DNA of 64,000 bases from Candidatus Aminicenantota bacterium (GCA_017886205.1 JAFNEO010000037.1:38240-102239), one strand, 5' to 3'; shown: positions 1-8,129, counted from the first letter of the stretch. Notes: generated from the sequence alone by a model not told the origin. Numbers and translations are program-made.

Positions 1-1757
1 TGCCCTCGAACGATGGGCGCGGCTATGTGTTGCGGCGTTTGATCCGGCGGGCTTTCCGCCAGGGCAACCTGTTGGGGATCGAAAAGCCTTTCCTTCACCA
101 GCTGGTCGGCGGTGTGGCCGACATTATGAAGGACGCCTATCCGGAACTGCTGACCTCGGTCCACTATATCGCCCGCCTCTGCCTCTCCGAGGAGGAGAGG
201 TTTGCCTTGACTCTCTCTTCCGGGATCCGCTACTTCGAGCCGTTCATCGAGGAGGCCAAAAAATCCGGCCGCAGCGTTCTCAGCGGCTCCGCTATCTTCA
301 AGCTCTACGACACTTTTGGGTTCCCTCTCGACCTGTCCATGGAATTGGCCCAAGAACAGGGTCTGGGCGTTGACGAGTCGGGGTTCCTGGCCGAGCTGGA
401 GAGGCAGAAAGATAAAGCCCGCTCTTCCTGGAAGGGTGACGCCCAACTCGAGGACCGGCGGGCCTACAAGGGGATGAAGAAGTTCAAGGTCGTCGGTCGC
501 AGCTATGAAACCGACCGCATCGATGAGGCGGAGGTGCTGGCCATCGTCAAGGGCGGCCAAGAAACCAACTTGCTGCGGGCAGGGGAGAAGGGCCAGGTCG
601 TTCTGGACATGACGCCCTTCTATGCCGAGGCCGGGGGGCAGGTGGGAGATTCCGGCCGGCTCAAGACCCCTCATTTCTCCGGGCTCGTCCACGGCGCTTT
701 CTATCCGATCCCGGACCTCATCGCCCATGAGGTGGAAGCTCTCAGCGGAGAGCTTCAGGTCGGTGACAGGGTCGAGGCCGCGGTCGATGGGGCTAGGCGG
801 GAGGCCATCCGCAATAACCACTCCGCTACCCATCTCCTCCACGCCGCCCTTCGCCAAATCCTCGGCGGCCATGTCAAGCAGTCCGGCTCTCTCGTCACGG
901 CCGAACGCCTGCGCTTCGATTTCACCCATTTCTCTCCCCTCAACCGGCTGGAGATCCAGGAGATCGAGGAGCTCGTCAACCGAAAGATCCGGGATAATCT
1001 GTTCGTGGAGACGCGGCTGACGACACTCGAAGACGGAATGAAAGAAGGGGCCATGGCCATCTTCGAGGAGAAATATAGCGAAAAAGTCCGCCTGGTCGCC
1101 GTCGGGGACTTCAGCAAGGAGCTCTGCGGCGGAGTCCATGTCCACACCACCGGCGAGATCGGATTCTTCAAGATCGTCTCCGAATCGTCCATCGCCGCCG
1201 GCATGCGCCGGATCGAAGCGCTGACAGGGGAAGAGGCCCTTCGCTATACCCAGGAAGCCGATGAGCTATTGTCCGAGATCCAGGTTGCCCTGAGCAGCCC
1301 CCGCAAGGAGATCCTCCCCCACTTGGAGAAGTGGCGCATGGCGCTCGAGGAGAGAGAAAAAGAGATCAAGTCCCTGCGGCAGAAGTTGGCCCAGACCAAA
1401 ACGCAGGGAGGGGAAGATCAGGTCCGGAAGGTCAAGGGGATTTCCGTGGTGGCCCAGCGCCTGGATGGCCTGACCATGGATGAGCTCAGGAGCACGGCGG
1501 ACGCCGTCAAGCAGAGGCTCGGTTCCGCTGTCGTCATCCTGGGGGCGGAAGCGGACGGGAAGGCGCTCCTGGTCGTCTCCGTAACCAAAGACCTGGCCGG
1601 CCGCATCCCTGCCGACCAGCTCATCCGGGAGATCGCTCCGCTTATCGGAGGGGGGGGAGGGGGGCGGCCGGATTTCGCCCAGGCCGGAGGAAAAAAGATA
1701 GAATTCCTTAGCCAAGCCCTGGAAAAAAGCTTTTCGGTGGTCGACAAGCGGGCCTAA
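1..1757 (+). CDS. alaS: Alanyl-tRNA synthetase, 5' end outside window (partial)
   Basis: Charges tRNA-Ala with alanine and hydrolyses mischarged Ser/Gly-tRNA. The reading frame is open from base 3, where PSNDGRGYVLRRLIRRA is the conserved end of the aminoacylation domain, so the catalytic N-terminus lies upstream of the window. Visible are the tRNA-recognition helices, the editing domain with the zinc motif HSATH (near 820-833) and its partner CGGVH (near 1123-1137), a coiled coil (about 1300-1420) and the C-Ala domain ending in a glycine-rich GGGGGGRPDFAQAGG loop. Zinc-binding and editing residues are intact. The first Met/Val codon at 27 is internal and is not a start. A transglycosylase gene follows. 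Confidence 0.97.
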   Translation, partial: PSNDGRGYVLRRLIRRAFRQGNLLGIEKPFLHQLVGGVADIMKDAYPELLTSVHYIARLCLSEEERFALTLSSGIRYFEPFIEEAKKSGRSVLSGSAIFKLYDTFGFPLDLSMELAQEQGLGVDESGFLAELERQKDKARSSWKGDAQLEDRRAYKGMKKFKVVGRSYETDRIDEAEVLAIVKGGQETNLLRAGEKGQVVLDMTPFYAEAGGQVGDSGRLKTPHFSGLVHGAFYPIPDLIAHEVEALSGELQVGDRVEAAVDGARREAIRNNHSATHLLHAALRQILGGHVKQSGSLVTAERLRFDFTHFSPLNRLEIQEIEELVNRKIRDNLFVETRLTTLEDGMKEGAMAIFEEKYSEKVRLVAVGDFSKELCGGVHVHTTGEIGFFKIVSESSIAAGMRRIEALTGEEALRYTQEADELLSEIQVALSSPRKEILPHLEKWRMALEEREKEIKSLRQKLAQTKTQGGEDQVRKVKGISVVAQRLDGLTMDELRSTADAVKQRLGSAVVILGAEADGKALLVVSVTKDLAGRIPADQLIREIAPLIGGGGGGRPDFAQAGGKKIEFLSQALEKSFSVVDKRA

Positions 1758-1760
1758 AAT

Positions 1761-1803
1761 TCACCCTTAAGGGTGATTGCCAAAATGCCGATTTTCTGGC
1801 AAT
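1761..1803. promoter_or_regulatory. Palindrome plus hairpin between alaS and the transglycosylase gene
   Basis: Bases 1761-1776 form a perfect 16-bp palindrome (TCACCCTT/AAGGGTGA). It is followed by a 7-bp inverted repeat ATTGCCA (1776-1782) and TGGCAAT (1797-1803). No U-tract follows, so a Rho-independent terminator is unlikely. The position, just before the chosen transglycosylase start at 1827, fits an operator or a structured 5' leader. No regulator is identified. Confidence 0.4.
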
Positions 1804-1826
1804 ATGGGGAAAAATTGGTTTTCTCG

Positions 1827-2426
1827 ATGAGACAACCGGGACGGAGTCGACGCCCATTAGCCACCGCCGCTGCTGCGGCGTTCGCGCTCGCGGCCTTTTC
1901 TGCCCATCTGCCAGGCGCCGCCATAGCGCGGCAGGAATGGAGACAGAAGTATGACCCGATCATCCAGGCCTGCGCCCGGCAGTTCAACGTTCCCGCCGAC
2001 CTCATCCATTCCATCATCCGGGCCGAGTCGGACTATGACAGCCGCGCTATCTCGATCAAGGGAGCGGTCGGCCTGATGCAGCTCATGGCGGAGACCGCCA
2101 CTCAATACGATGTGGCGGACAGGTTCGACCCCGCTGAGAATATCAAAGGTGGAGTCAAGTACCTCAAGGACCTCTGCAAGCTGTTCAACGGCAACACGGC
2201 CAAGGTCCTGGCGGCCTACAATGCCGGCCAGGAGGCCCTCAAGAAATTCAACGGCATCCCCCCCTATGCCGAGACCAGAGAATACATCCGCCGGGTCATG
2301 GCCTCATATTCTAAGCCGTTCATCAGCGGCGGAGTCCCCATCCAAAAATTTGTCGATTCCTCCGGCCAGCACGTCTTCACCAACGACCCGTACTACCACA
2401 TCAATAGCCGGAAGAACCGCGACTAG
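1827..2426 (+). CDS. Secreted lytic transglycosylase, SLT/GH23 domain
   Basis: Predicted periplasmic peptidoglycan lyase of 199 residues that cleaves MurNAc-GlcNAc bonds to form 1,6-anhydro ends. Met at 1827 starts a classic signal peptide (basic RRP, then an Ala/Leu-rich stretch to about residue 33). In-frame upstream starts at 1773 and 1785 would put extra residues before it. The SLT signature is complete: catalytic Glu67 in IIRAESDYD, GAVGLMQLMAETA (79-91) and AYNAG (130-134). The C-terminal 35 residues (FVDSSGQHVFTNDPYYH) look like a short DUF4124-type tail. It lies downstream of alaS, separated by a palindrome, and converges with the lipid kinase gene. Confidence 0.9.
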   Translation: MRQPGRSRRPLATAAAAAFALAAFSAHLPGAAIARQEWRQKYDPIIQACARQFNVPADLIHSIIRAESDYDSRAISIKGAVGLMQLMAETATQYDVADRFDPAENIKGGVKYLKDLCKLFNGNTAKVLAAYNAGQEALKKFNGIPPYAETREYIRRVMASYSKPFISGGVPIQKFVDSSGQHVFTNDPYYHINSRKNRD

Positions 2427-2479
2427 CCCTTTTTTCCCCCCAAAGAACGATAAAGAATAGACCGAGATTTTTAGCCGTC

Positions 2480-3415
2480 TTAAATGTAGCCCTTGATGAG
2501 CAGGTGGCGGGGCAGGATCTCGAAACGCGCCGGAAGCCCGCCCAACTGCTCCCCGTCGAGCTCCAGGAGGACGTCCTGCTCCTCCGGGGAGAACGCTTCT
2601 ACCTCCCGACCCCGGATGAAGGAAATCTTGGGGTGCGAGAGGTGGGTCCCGAAGAAGATCTTCCAGCCGTGACGGCAGAACTCCAGGAATCCCATGTTCT
2701 TAACCAGGATGACATCGAACTGGCCGTCGTTGAGCTTAGCCTGTGGGGCGAATTTCATGCCTTTGCCGAAGATCCGTCCGTTGGCCACGGCGCCGATCAG
2801 GTATTTTCCCTCGGGAAGCTCACGGCCGTCGACCCGGATCCGGACCTTCTTGCTTTTGTAGTGGATCATCGTGGAAACCAGGCAGCGGACATAGGAGGAA
2901 GCCTTCCTCTCCAGGCGCCTCTGGTTGACCTGCCTGACCACCTCGCCTCCCACACCGAAGTCGGCCACGTTGATAAAGAATCTCTCCATCTCCGGGCCGG
3001 CGTTGCTCCGGAAGGTCACCCGCCCGACATCGATGAGGGTCGATGGAGCCTGGGTGATCACTTTGAGGGCGTTCTTCAGCCCGGGCGGGATATTCAGGCT
3101 CTTGGTCAGGTCGCAGCCGGTTCCCGATGGTACGATCCCCAGCGTGGTATCGGGGTTGATGATCCGCCGGCTTTCGAAAAAGCCGTTGGCGATCTCGTTC
3201 ATCGTCCCGTCGCCCCCCACTCCGATGATCAGCTCATGCCCGGACTTTATCGCCTCCCGGGTAATTTCGATGGCCTGGAGCGGTTTCTCGGTGAACTCGT
3301 ACCGGAATTCATGGATGAAGCTGCGGATAGCTTCCTTGATATATTTCCAGCGGCGGCGCGTCCGACCCTGGTTGGATTCAGGGTTGACGATCACTTGGGT
3401 TCGGATGCGTCTCAT
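2480..3415 (-). CDS. Diacylglycerol kinase-family lipid kinase (YegS/DagK type)
   Basis: Cytosolic or membrane-associated kinase expected to phosphorylate diacylglycerol or a related lipid, or sphingosine-like substrates. The 311 residues match the family length. The N-terminal Rossmann-like domain has VNPESNQGRTRRRW and the nucleotide-binding GGDGTMNE (67-74). GIVPSGTGCDL follows, and the beta-sandwich C-terminal half contains GDVGVGGEVV-like and KFAPQAKLNDGQFDV segments. The ATG at 3415 has an AAGGAG sequence upstream, inside the preceding gene, which it overlaps by 38 bases; this favours translational coupling. The exact substrate cannot be read from the sequence. Confidence 0.9.
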   Translation of the reverse strand: MRRIRTQVIVNPESNQGRTRRRWKYIKEAIRSFIHEFRYEFTEKPLQAIEITREAIKSGHELIIGVGGDGTMNEIANGFFESRRIINPDTTLGIVPSGTGCDLTKSLNIPPGLKNALKVITQAPSTLIDVGRVTFRSNAGPEMERFFINVADFGVGGEVVRQVNQRRLERKASSYVRCLVSTMIHYKSKKVRIRVDGRELPEGKYLIGAVANGRIFGKGMKFAPQAKLNDGQFDVILVKNMGFLEFCRHGWKIFFGTHLSHPKISFIRGREVEAFSPEEQDVLLELDGEQLGGLPARFEILPRHLLIKGYI

Positions 3416-3902
3416 CAGGTGCTCCTTGGGGCGGCCCGGCTTTTTTCCGGCTGAACATCGAAGCGCCGATCACCCCGCCCAGGGCGCCGAAGGCGGCGTA
3501 GATCACGGCCGAGGCGAGGAGGCCGAGAAGAAACCAGGCGGGCGACATCCCGCCGGCCCGCTGGTTCAGCCATCTCTCCCATCCCGAAGGCATCTCTTTT
3601 GCGAACTGGGCAAACTGGTCCATGAATTTCTGGACGAACTCTCGGTTCATGGTCTCGAAAGGCAGGCTGACGATCGAGTCCGCTACCGCCGCCACGATCC
3701 CGGTTAGGATGCCGAGGACCGCGCCGTCGCCGGAGGTCAGGGAAGTGGGCGAGCCCTTGGCGAACAGGTGGGCGGCCAGCATGGCGCCCCCGATGATCCA
3801 GAGGCAGCAGAAGCAGTTCACCAGGGGAACGGCGGTCAGCACGCCGGCCGTAATACCGCCGACCAGGGCCGGCTTGAACATGCCTGGGCGCTGTTGGATC
3901 AT
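3378..3902 (-). CDS. Membrane protein of unknown function, about four TM segments
   Basis: 174 residues, not recognised as a named family. The N-terminus PALVGGITAGVLTAVPLVNC is followed by CCLWIIGGAMLAAHLF, both hydrophobic; further membrane spans lie near residues 60-80 and 122-150. A polar loop with an amphipathic EFVQKFMDQFAQFAKEMPSG sits between. The NCFCC cluster at the first loop could bind metal or lipid. The start at 3902 has GAGGA eight bases upstream. It overlaps the lipid kinase by 38 bases, so a link to envelope lipid metabolism is plausible but inferred from position only. The Gly-rich glycine-zipper-like segments resemble DUF4199 or DUF5518-type small membrane proteins. Confidence 0.7.
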   Translation of the reverse strand: MIQQRPGMFKPALVGGITAGVLTAVPLVNCFCCLWIIGGAMLAAHLFAKGSPTSLTSGDGAVLGILTGIVAAVADSIVSLPFETMNREFVQKFMDQFAQFAKEMPSGWERWLNQRAGGMSPAWFLLGLLASAVIYAAFGALGGVIGASMFSRKKAGPPQGAPDETHPNPSDRQP

Positions 3903-3931
3903 ACTTCCTCCTGCATCTTCGGTCTCCTATT

Positions 3932-4471
3932 CTAGGGGTAACCTGGCGCCGATTTCAAGCGCTTTTTTTTTCGGGAGATGATGAGGTCGGCGATTCCGGT
4001 GATGAAGTAGAAGGGGAGGATAGTCCCCCAGGCGAATCCGGTGGCCAGGCGGACGGCGTTTGAGGTCTGCCAGAGTCTGAGGGAATTGGCGGCCGTATCC
4101 AGTATAATCGGCGCGGAAATAAAGAAAAAGACCCGGCCGGCGGGCAGAGACAATCGCTGCCATCCCCTGAGGAGAGGGTAGAGGCCCAATCCAAGAAGAA
4201 ACCCCAGATAGATTCCGGTGCAGCGGGCGCAGACCGCCAGCGGCTGGCCAAAGCAGCGCAAGGAACGACCTGGGACCTGGTGGCAGACCGGACTGTAGAC
4301 AGCATAGGCAAGCCCTGCCCAGGGTGAGGACTGACTCCTGAGGTAGGGCGCAAGCAGCATGCCTCCCAGCCATAGCCAATAGGCGATCGTGGTGATCAGA
4401 AAGGTCAACAGGATCGTCTTTTTGGGTTCGAAAGTCTTATTTTCTTTTTTTAAGGGAGCCTCCTCAGGCAT
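3932..4471 (-). CDS. DUF2085 family membrane protein
   Basis: 179-residue polytopic membrane protein with four or five hydrophobic segments. The DUF2085 signature is clear: SPVCHQVPGRSL, then RCFGQPLAVCARCTGIY, with conserved Cys/His residues and a CxxC facing the membrane, followed by LGFLLGLGLYPLL. Function is unknown for the family; the Cys/His set suggests metal or redox chemistry. The ATG at 4471 lies within the end of the GT87 gene (8-base overlap), so the two are probably translated together. Confidence 0.8.
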   Translation of the reverse strand: MPEEAPLKKENKTFEPKKTILLTFLITTIAYWLWLGGMLLAPYLRSQSSPWAGLAYAVYSPVCHQVPGRSLRCFGQPLAVCARCTGIYLGFLLGLGLYPLLRGWQRLSLPAGRVFFFISAPIILDTAANSLRLWQTSNAVRLATGFAWGTILPFYFITGIADLIISRKKKRLKSAPGYP

Positions 4472-5609
4472 GGCCCTTGATTCTGAGATAGGCCAGGTAG
4501 CCCGCGAGCGCCAGGAAATCGAGGGTGATCACAGATGAAGACATGAAGGCGGCATAGAGTCGGTGCCCCATGAGGTCATAGAGAGAGAGGGAGATGACCA
4601 GGAAGCTTAAAATAAGGAAGCCCCTCCAGAAGGGGCGGTACTTGTCGTAGTGCTTGCAGATGAGCATCACTGCGGGCGCCGCGGACAAGAAGGTGTAGTC
4701 CCAGCCAAGAGGTGAGACGAGCGGGATGAGGGCAAGAAGCAGGAAACCGTCAAGGACGGTGGACTGGGAGATCCGACTTCCCCTGTGCAGGAGATAAAGC
4801 ACGAGGCCGCCGAGAGCGGCCAGGATGATCCCGTAGATGGTCAGCGACAGGCTTTGATCCTGCGTCCTTTTCATGAGAAAACCGAGCAGGGAGACGTTGT
4901 CCTGTGAGGAGAGAAGAGACGGCGTCGACGCGGCCAACGAGGACCTCCACTCTCCGAGGACAACCAGGTTCCCCTTCCAGCCGTAGAACAGGGCGGGAGC
5001 GAAGATGGCCAGGCTGAAGACGACTAGTCCGAGGGCCAGGGCCGGCCATTTTTTCCGGAAGGCGAAATACGGAAAAAAGACCACGGCATAAGGCTTGAGT
5101 GCCGTGGACAGGCCGGCCAAGGCGCCGTTTGCGGCGCTGGCCGACGGCCTCGTGGACCGGGCCAGAAGCCAGATCATGGCCAGGAGCAGGCAGGTGATCA
5201 GGGCGTTGATCTGGCCGAGCTGGATTTCGCGGAAGAAATATCGGCCCATGACCAGGACCGTGACAAGGACCGGCGAGAAGAACGTATCGTATTTATAATC
5301 AATAAGTTTCGAGGATATCACGATGATCGAAGCAGAGGCAGCGACAATCAGCCCGAACCAGCAGGCCTTAGCCAAGGCAAGGGGCAGAAAGGTCAACGGC
5401 AGATAGAGCAAGGCGGAAAAGGGCAGGTACTTGAACTGCCAGTGCCCGTCGGCCGTCCGGTAGAGCGTTTCGCCTTCATAGAGCCTTTGTCCGGCTTTGT
5501 AGTTGACCTCGAAATCGGCCATCTTATCTTCCACCCGGAAAAGGAAGGCGAGGCTCAAGAGGACGATCGCCGCAAGGACGAGGATTGCAGTGGACCTCTT
5601 GACGGCCAT
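4464..5609 (-). CDS. GT87-like (DUF2029) polyprenyl-phosphate mannosyltransferase family protein
   Basis: 381-residue integral membrane protein with about ten hydrophobic segments. The first segment (residues 8-25) is followed by the DFEVNYKAGQRLYEGETLY motif typical of GT87, where an acidic residue in the first periplasmic loop acts in catalysis. The FKYLPFSALLYLPL segment and the later SPLGWDYTFL also fit. These GT-C enzymes transfer a sugar from a lipid carrier to an envelope glycan or glycolipid. Overlap with the DUF2085 gene and proximity to a lipid kinase suggest an envelope-glycolipid group. Donor and acceptor are unknown. The start at 5609 has GAGCGGA upstream. Confidence 0.8.
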   Translation of the reverse strand: MAVKRSTAILVLAAIVLLSLAFLFRVEDKMADFEVNYKAGQRLYEGETLYRTADGHWQFKYLPFSALLYLPLTFLPLALAKACWFGLIVAASASIIVISSKLIDYKYDTFFSPVLVTVLVMGRYFFREIQLGQINALITCLLLAMIWLLARSTRPSASAANGALAGLSTALKPYAVVFFPYFAFRKKWPALALGLVVFSLAIFAPALFYGWKGNLVVLGEWRSSLAASTPSLLSSQDNVSLLGFLMKRTQDQSLSLTIYGIILAALGGLVLYLLHRGSRISQSTVLDGFLLLALIPLVSPLGWDYTFLSAAPAVMLICKHYDKYRPFWRGFLILSFLVISLSLYDLMGHRLYAAFMSSSVITLDFLALAGYLAYLRIKGHA

Positions 5610-5688
5610 TCCGCTCTCAAGCTAGCCGACCGCCTTCTGTTTGTCAACCTCCATCACTCTGCCGCATAGAAGCATCTCCATCGATGTG

Positions 5689-5938
5689 ATGAACAACTAG
5701 GGAATGGAGAAGCGACCTCGAAGGTTTAGCCTTCCCGAGGCGTTTTTCGAGGGGAGCCGCTCTGGCGGCCGGGAGGACTGTCTGAGCACGCGGAGATCAC
5801 ATGGAGATGGGTTAGAATGGAGACAACATGCACTTTGCGCCTTACTATATCACGCGGAGTTCCGCACCGCCGAGAAAAACGCTGAGGGAACGGCGTTAAA
5901 AACCTGAGCGGGAGCGCTGACATTCCCAAGTTGTTCAT
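5689..5938. repeat. Palindromic element, copy 1 (long form)
   Basis: The ends are an 18-bp inverted repeat: ATGAACAACTAGGGAATG at 5689-5706 and its complement at 5921-5938, with one mismatch. Inside the ends lie GAGAAGCGACCTC (5707-5719) and AACCTGAGCGGGAGCGCTGA (5901-5920). These match the core of the copy at 24955-25036 almost base for base. The arms continue as an imperfect inverted repeat inward: AGGTTT, then GCGTTTTTC near 5741 and its complement GAAAAACGC near 5874. No transposase is present, so it could be a MITE, a REP-type element or a structured RNA. Confidence 0.7.
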
Positions 5939-5984
5939 AATGATCAGCGCAGAATGGGAGATGCTTACCCACCGCATTTATTGA

Positions 5985-6013
5985 TTGACAGGACAGAGCG
6001 GTCTGTGTAAATT
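5985..6013 (+). promoter_or_regulatory. Sigma-70 type promoter for the TPR protein gene
   Basis: A perfect TTGACA (5985-5990), 17-base spacer and TAAATT (6008-6013). Transcription would start near 6020, about 25 bases before the ATG at 6046, which has AAAGGAGG upstream at about 6030-6037. Confidence 0.6.
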
Positions 6014-6045
6014 TGTCTTAGTACACATGAAAAGGAGGAAAGAGG

Positions 6046-7872
6046 ATGATTATCAAGGCGCGTACCCTGGGTATCTTGGCCATCTCCCTGGCCGCAGGCG
6101 TTTTCCTTTTTTCTCAGACTCAAGAATCCGCCCAGCTCTTTGAGAAGAATAAAGACGGCGTTCTCTCCCTGTTTGTCTATGGAGGCAACAAAGAGCTCAT
6201 CGCCAAAGGCGTCGGGTTCGGGCTGGCCGAGGACGTGGTGGCTACGAGCTACCACCTCGTTAGCCAAGCTGAAGAAGTCGAAGGCGTCAACGTCAAGGGA
6301 AAGAAGATGAAGCTCGAGGGCATCATCTCCGTTGACCGGAACCTCGATGTCGCCCTTCTCAAGGTCAAGGGCAAGGTCGGCGTCCTCGCCCTTGGCAACT
6401 CAGACGAGCTGCAGCCTGGAGCCAGGCTGTTCGGCCTCGGAGCCAATGAATCGGGAGAAATTACCATCGCCGAGGGGACGGTCCGGAACATCCACAAGCT
6501 GGCCGACAGCCAGTCGGTCATCGAGTCCTCGATCTCGATTCCCGAGGGGTATAACGGCGGCCCTCTCCTCGACCTGGGCGGACAGGCTGTCGGTCTCATC
6601 GTCGTCATGGAGAAGAGCCGGGTGGGCATCCCCGTGAACGCCTGGAAGAGCATCCCCAAACTGGGAAAGACCACCGCTTTCAAGGATTGGGCCAAGGAGG
6701 ATTATTTTTCCGGATTTGAGGGCGCCTACCTGGCCGGCCGGATCTTCGGCCTTATGGATGAAACCATGAACGCCCAGAAGTATCTGGAAAAGGTCGTCAA
6801 AGCCAAGCCGGAAACGACTGAGGCCCAGGCTCTCCTCGCTTCTGTCTACGCCAAGCAAAGGAACTACTCGGCGGCCGTGACCGCCTACCAAAAGGTTGTC
6901 GAGCTCGACCCGAATAGAGCCTCCGCTTACCAGGGACTGGGGGACATCTATTTCCGGATGCAGCGCTGGAACGACGCGGTCGGAGCGCTCGAAAAGGGCG
7001 TGGCCCTGGACAGCAGCAACAAGCAGGCGTTCTTCCAGATCGGCAATGCCTATGAGGAGCTCAAGGATTTTGCCAAAGCGGCCGAAGCCTATGATCGCTT
7101 TCTGAAGCTCAACCCGGAGAATGCCTGGACGGGATATTTGCGCCTGGGTTCCTGCCGGATGGAGCTTCAGCAGTACGAGCTGGCCGTGGCGTCTCTCAAA
7201 GAGGCCCAGAAAGCCCAGCCGCGTGATATCAAGGTTAACTACAGCCTGGCCATGGCCCACAGAAAAGCGGGGCAGTATGACCAGGCCGAGGCCGCCCTGA
7301 AGAGCCTGGCCGAGCTGAATCCCGCTGACGCCAGCACATATTACAGCGACATCATTAAGATGTACGACGAGGCCGGCCGGAACGAGAATGCCATCGAGGC
7401 GGCCAAGAAGGTCATCGAGCTCAACTCGAAGAGCGAGATGGCCGTCTATAACCTGGCCATCATGTTCCAGAAGCTGAAAAGGTATGAGGAGGCGATCGCC
7501 ACGTTCAAGCAGGCCTTGACTATAAAGCCCGATTATGATGTGGCCTACTATAATATCGGCTCGTGCTACCTGAACCTCAAGAAGTTCAAGGAGTCCGTCG
7601 ACGCGTTCAGAAACTATGTCGCCCTCGTCCCCGACAACGCGGATGCCTGGTTGCAGATCGGGGTCTGCTACATGCAGCTCAAGGACTACGAGTCTGCCCT
7701 CGAGCCGTTGAAGAAATGCGTCGAGCTGCGGCCGGATTACGGGGTTGCCCTCTTCAACCTGGCCGTCGTCTACCTGAACCTGAAGGACAATTTCAGCGCC
7801 CGCGATGTCTATAAGATCCTGGTCAACGTCGACCCCGACCTGGCCGAAAAGCTCAAGAAACACCTCCGCTGA
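6046..7872 (+). CDS. Secreted trypsin-like (inactive?) domain fused to TPR repeats
   Basis: 608 residues. Signal peptide at 1-23 (hydrophobic LGILAISLAAGVFLF). Residues 30-210 have the HtrA-like trypsin fold: His70 in TSYHLV and Asp101 in RNLDVALL occupy triad positions, but the nucleophile motif GNSGGPL reads GYNGGPL, with Asn170 in place of Ser. From about 215 to the end there are roughly eleven TPR units with the usual A/G/Y/P spacing (for example YQGLGDIYFRMQRWNDAVGA). Such proteins are periplasmic scaffolds. Without the serine it probably binds peptides or partners rather than cleaving them. Strong promoter and Shine-Dalgarno; it is monocistronic as far as visible. Confidence 0.85.
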   Translation: MIIKARTLGILAISLAAGVFLFSQTQESAQLFEKNKDGVLSLFVYGGNKELIAKGVGFGLAEDVVATSYHLVSQAEEVEGVNVKGKKMKLEGIISVDRNLDVALLKVKGKVGVLALGNSDELQPGARLFGLGANESGEITIAEGTVRNIHKLADSQSVIESSISIPEGYNGGPLLDLGGQAVGLIVVMEKSRVGIPVNAWKSIPKLGKTTAFKDWAKEDYFSGFEGAYLAGRIFGLMDETMNAQKYLEKVVKAKPETTEAQALLASVYAKQRNYSAAVTAYQKVVELDPNRASAYQGLGDIYFRMQRWNDAVGALEKGVALDSSNKQAFFQIGNAYEELKDFAKAAEAYDRFLKLNPENAWTGYLRLGSCRMELQQYELAVASLKEAQKAQPRDIKVNYSLAMAHRKAGQYDQAEAALKSLAELNPADASTYYSDIIKMYDEAGRNENAIEAAKKVIELNSKSEMAVYNLAIMFQKLKRYEEAIATFKQALTIKPDYDVAYYNIGSCYLNLKKFKESVDAFRNYVALVPDNADAWLQIGVCYMQLKDYESALEPLKKCVELRPDYGVALFNLAVVYLNLKDNFSARDVYKILVNVDPDLAEKLKKHLR

Positions 7873-7888
7873 AATGACTGGGCCGAAT

Positions 7889-7917
7889 TTGACTAAAGCT
7901 TCCGAATGTGCTATAAA
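7889..7917 (+). promoter_or_regulatory. Strong sigma-70 type promoter upstream of tRNA-Leu and tig
   Basis: TTGACT (7889-7894), exactly 17 bases, then TATAAA (7912-7917). The predicted start near 7924 leaves a leader of about 120 bases before the tRNA. The same transcript could run into tig, clpP, clpX and lon, as no terminator is visible after the tRNA. Confidence 0.65.
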
Positions 7918-7919
7918 TA

Positions 7920-8044
7920 AGGTCTATTTCAGCACCTGAAGCTCACATTCCCTTCTCCTTTTGAATGGGTATTCCGGTCGAATTCCCTGGCAGCAGCCAG
8001 ACTTCCCGGAAGGGAATGCCGAGCCTTGGAGCGGCTGGACCCGA
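7920..8044 (+). other. Structured leader upstream of tRNA-Leu
   Basis: The non-coding leader contains a perfect 9-bp long-range stem, CATTCCCTT (7946-7954) with AAGGGAATG (8010-8018). This encloses a perfect hairpin CTGGC-AGCA-GCCAG (7987-8000), and AGCC/GGCT pairing follows near 8022-8036. It may be a tRNA-processing leader or a separate small structured RNA. No known family is recognised. Confidence 0.35.
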
Positions 8045-8129
8045 GGGCAGGTGGCGGAATAGGCAGACGCGCTAGGCTTAGGACCTAGTTCCTGTTGAAG
8101 GAGTGCGGGTTCGAGTCCCGCTCTGCCCA
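8045..8129 (+). tRNA. tRNA-Leu (anticodon UAG)
   Basis: 85 nt class II tRNA. The acceptor stem is GGGCAGG (8045-8051) with TCTGCCC (8122-8128), one G-U pair, discriminator A at 8129. The anticodon stem is CTAGG/CCTAG with loop CTTAGGA, anticodon TAG at 8079-8081, reading CUA codons. A long variable arm (TTCCTGTTGAAGGA region) is typical of Leu. The T arm GCGGG-TTCGAGT-CCCGC is complete. The 3' CCA is not encoded. It sits directly upstream of tig, probably in the same transcript. Confidence 0.97.

Larger units (their letters stand above)
5610..6045. other. Gene-free interval with a palindromic element and a promoter
   Basis: No convincing coding frame is seen in these 436 bases. It holds the long inverted repeat at 5689-5938, then a canonical promoter and Shine-Dalgarno sequence for the TPR protein gene. 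The short frames open across the element follow its palindromic structure, show no ribosome-binding site and resemble nothing known. Confidence 0.6.

Noticed and set aside
2504-3454. Long plus-strand open frame antisense to the lipid kinase
   Set aside because: It is the mirror of a GC-rich, clearly recognised kinase gene; the translation is acidic, Pro-rich and shows no motif or start signal.
5704-5977. Short frames inside and around the first palindromic element
   Set aside because: No ribosome-binding site, composition follows the inverted repeat, and nothing in them is recognisable.
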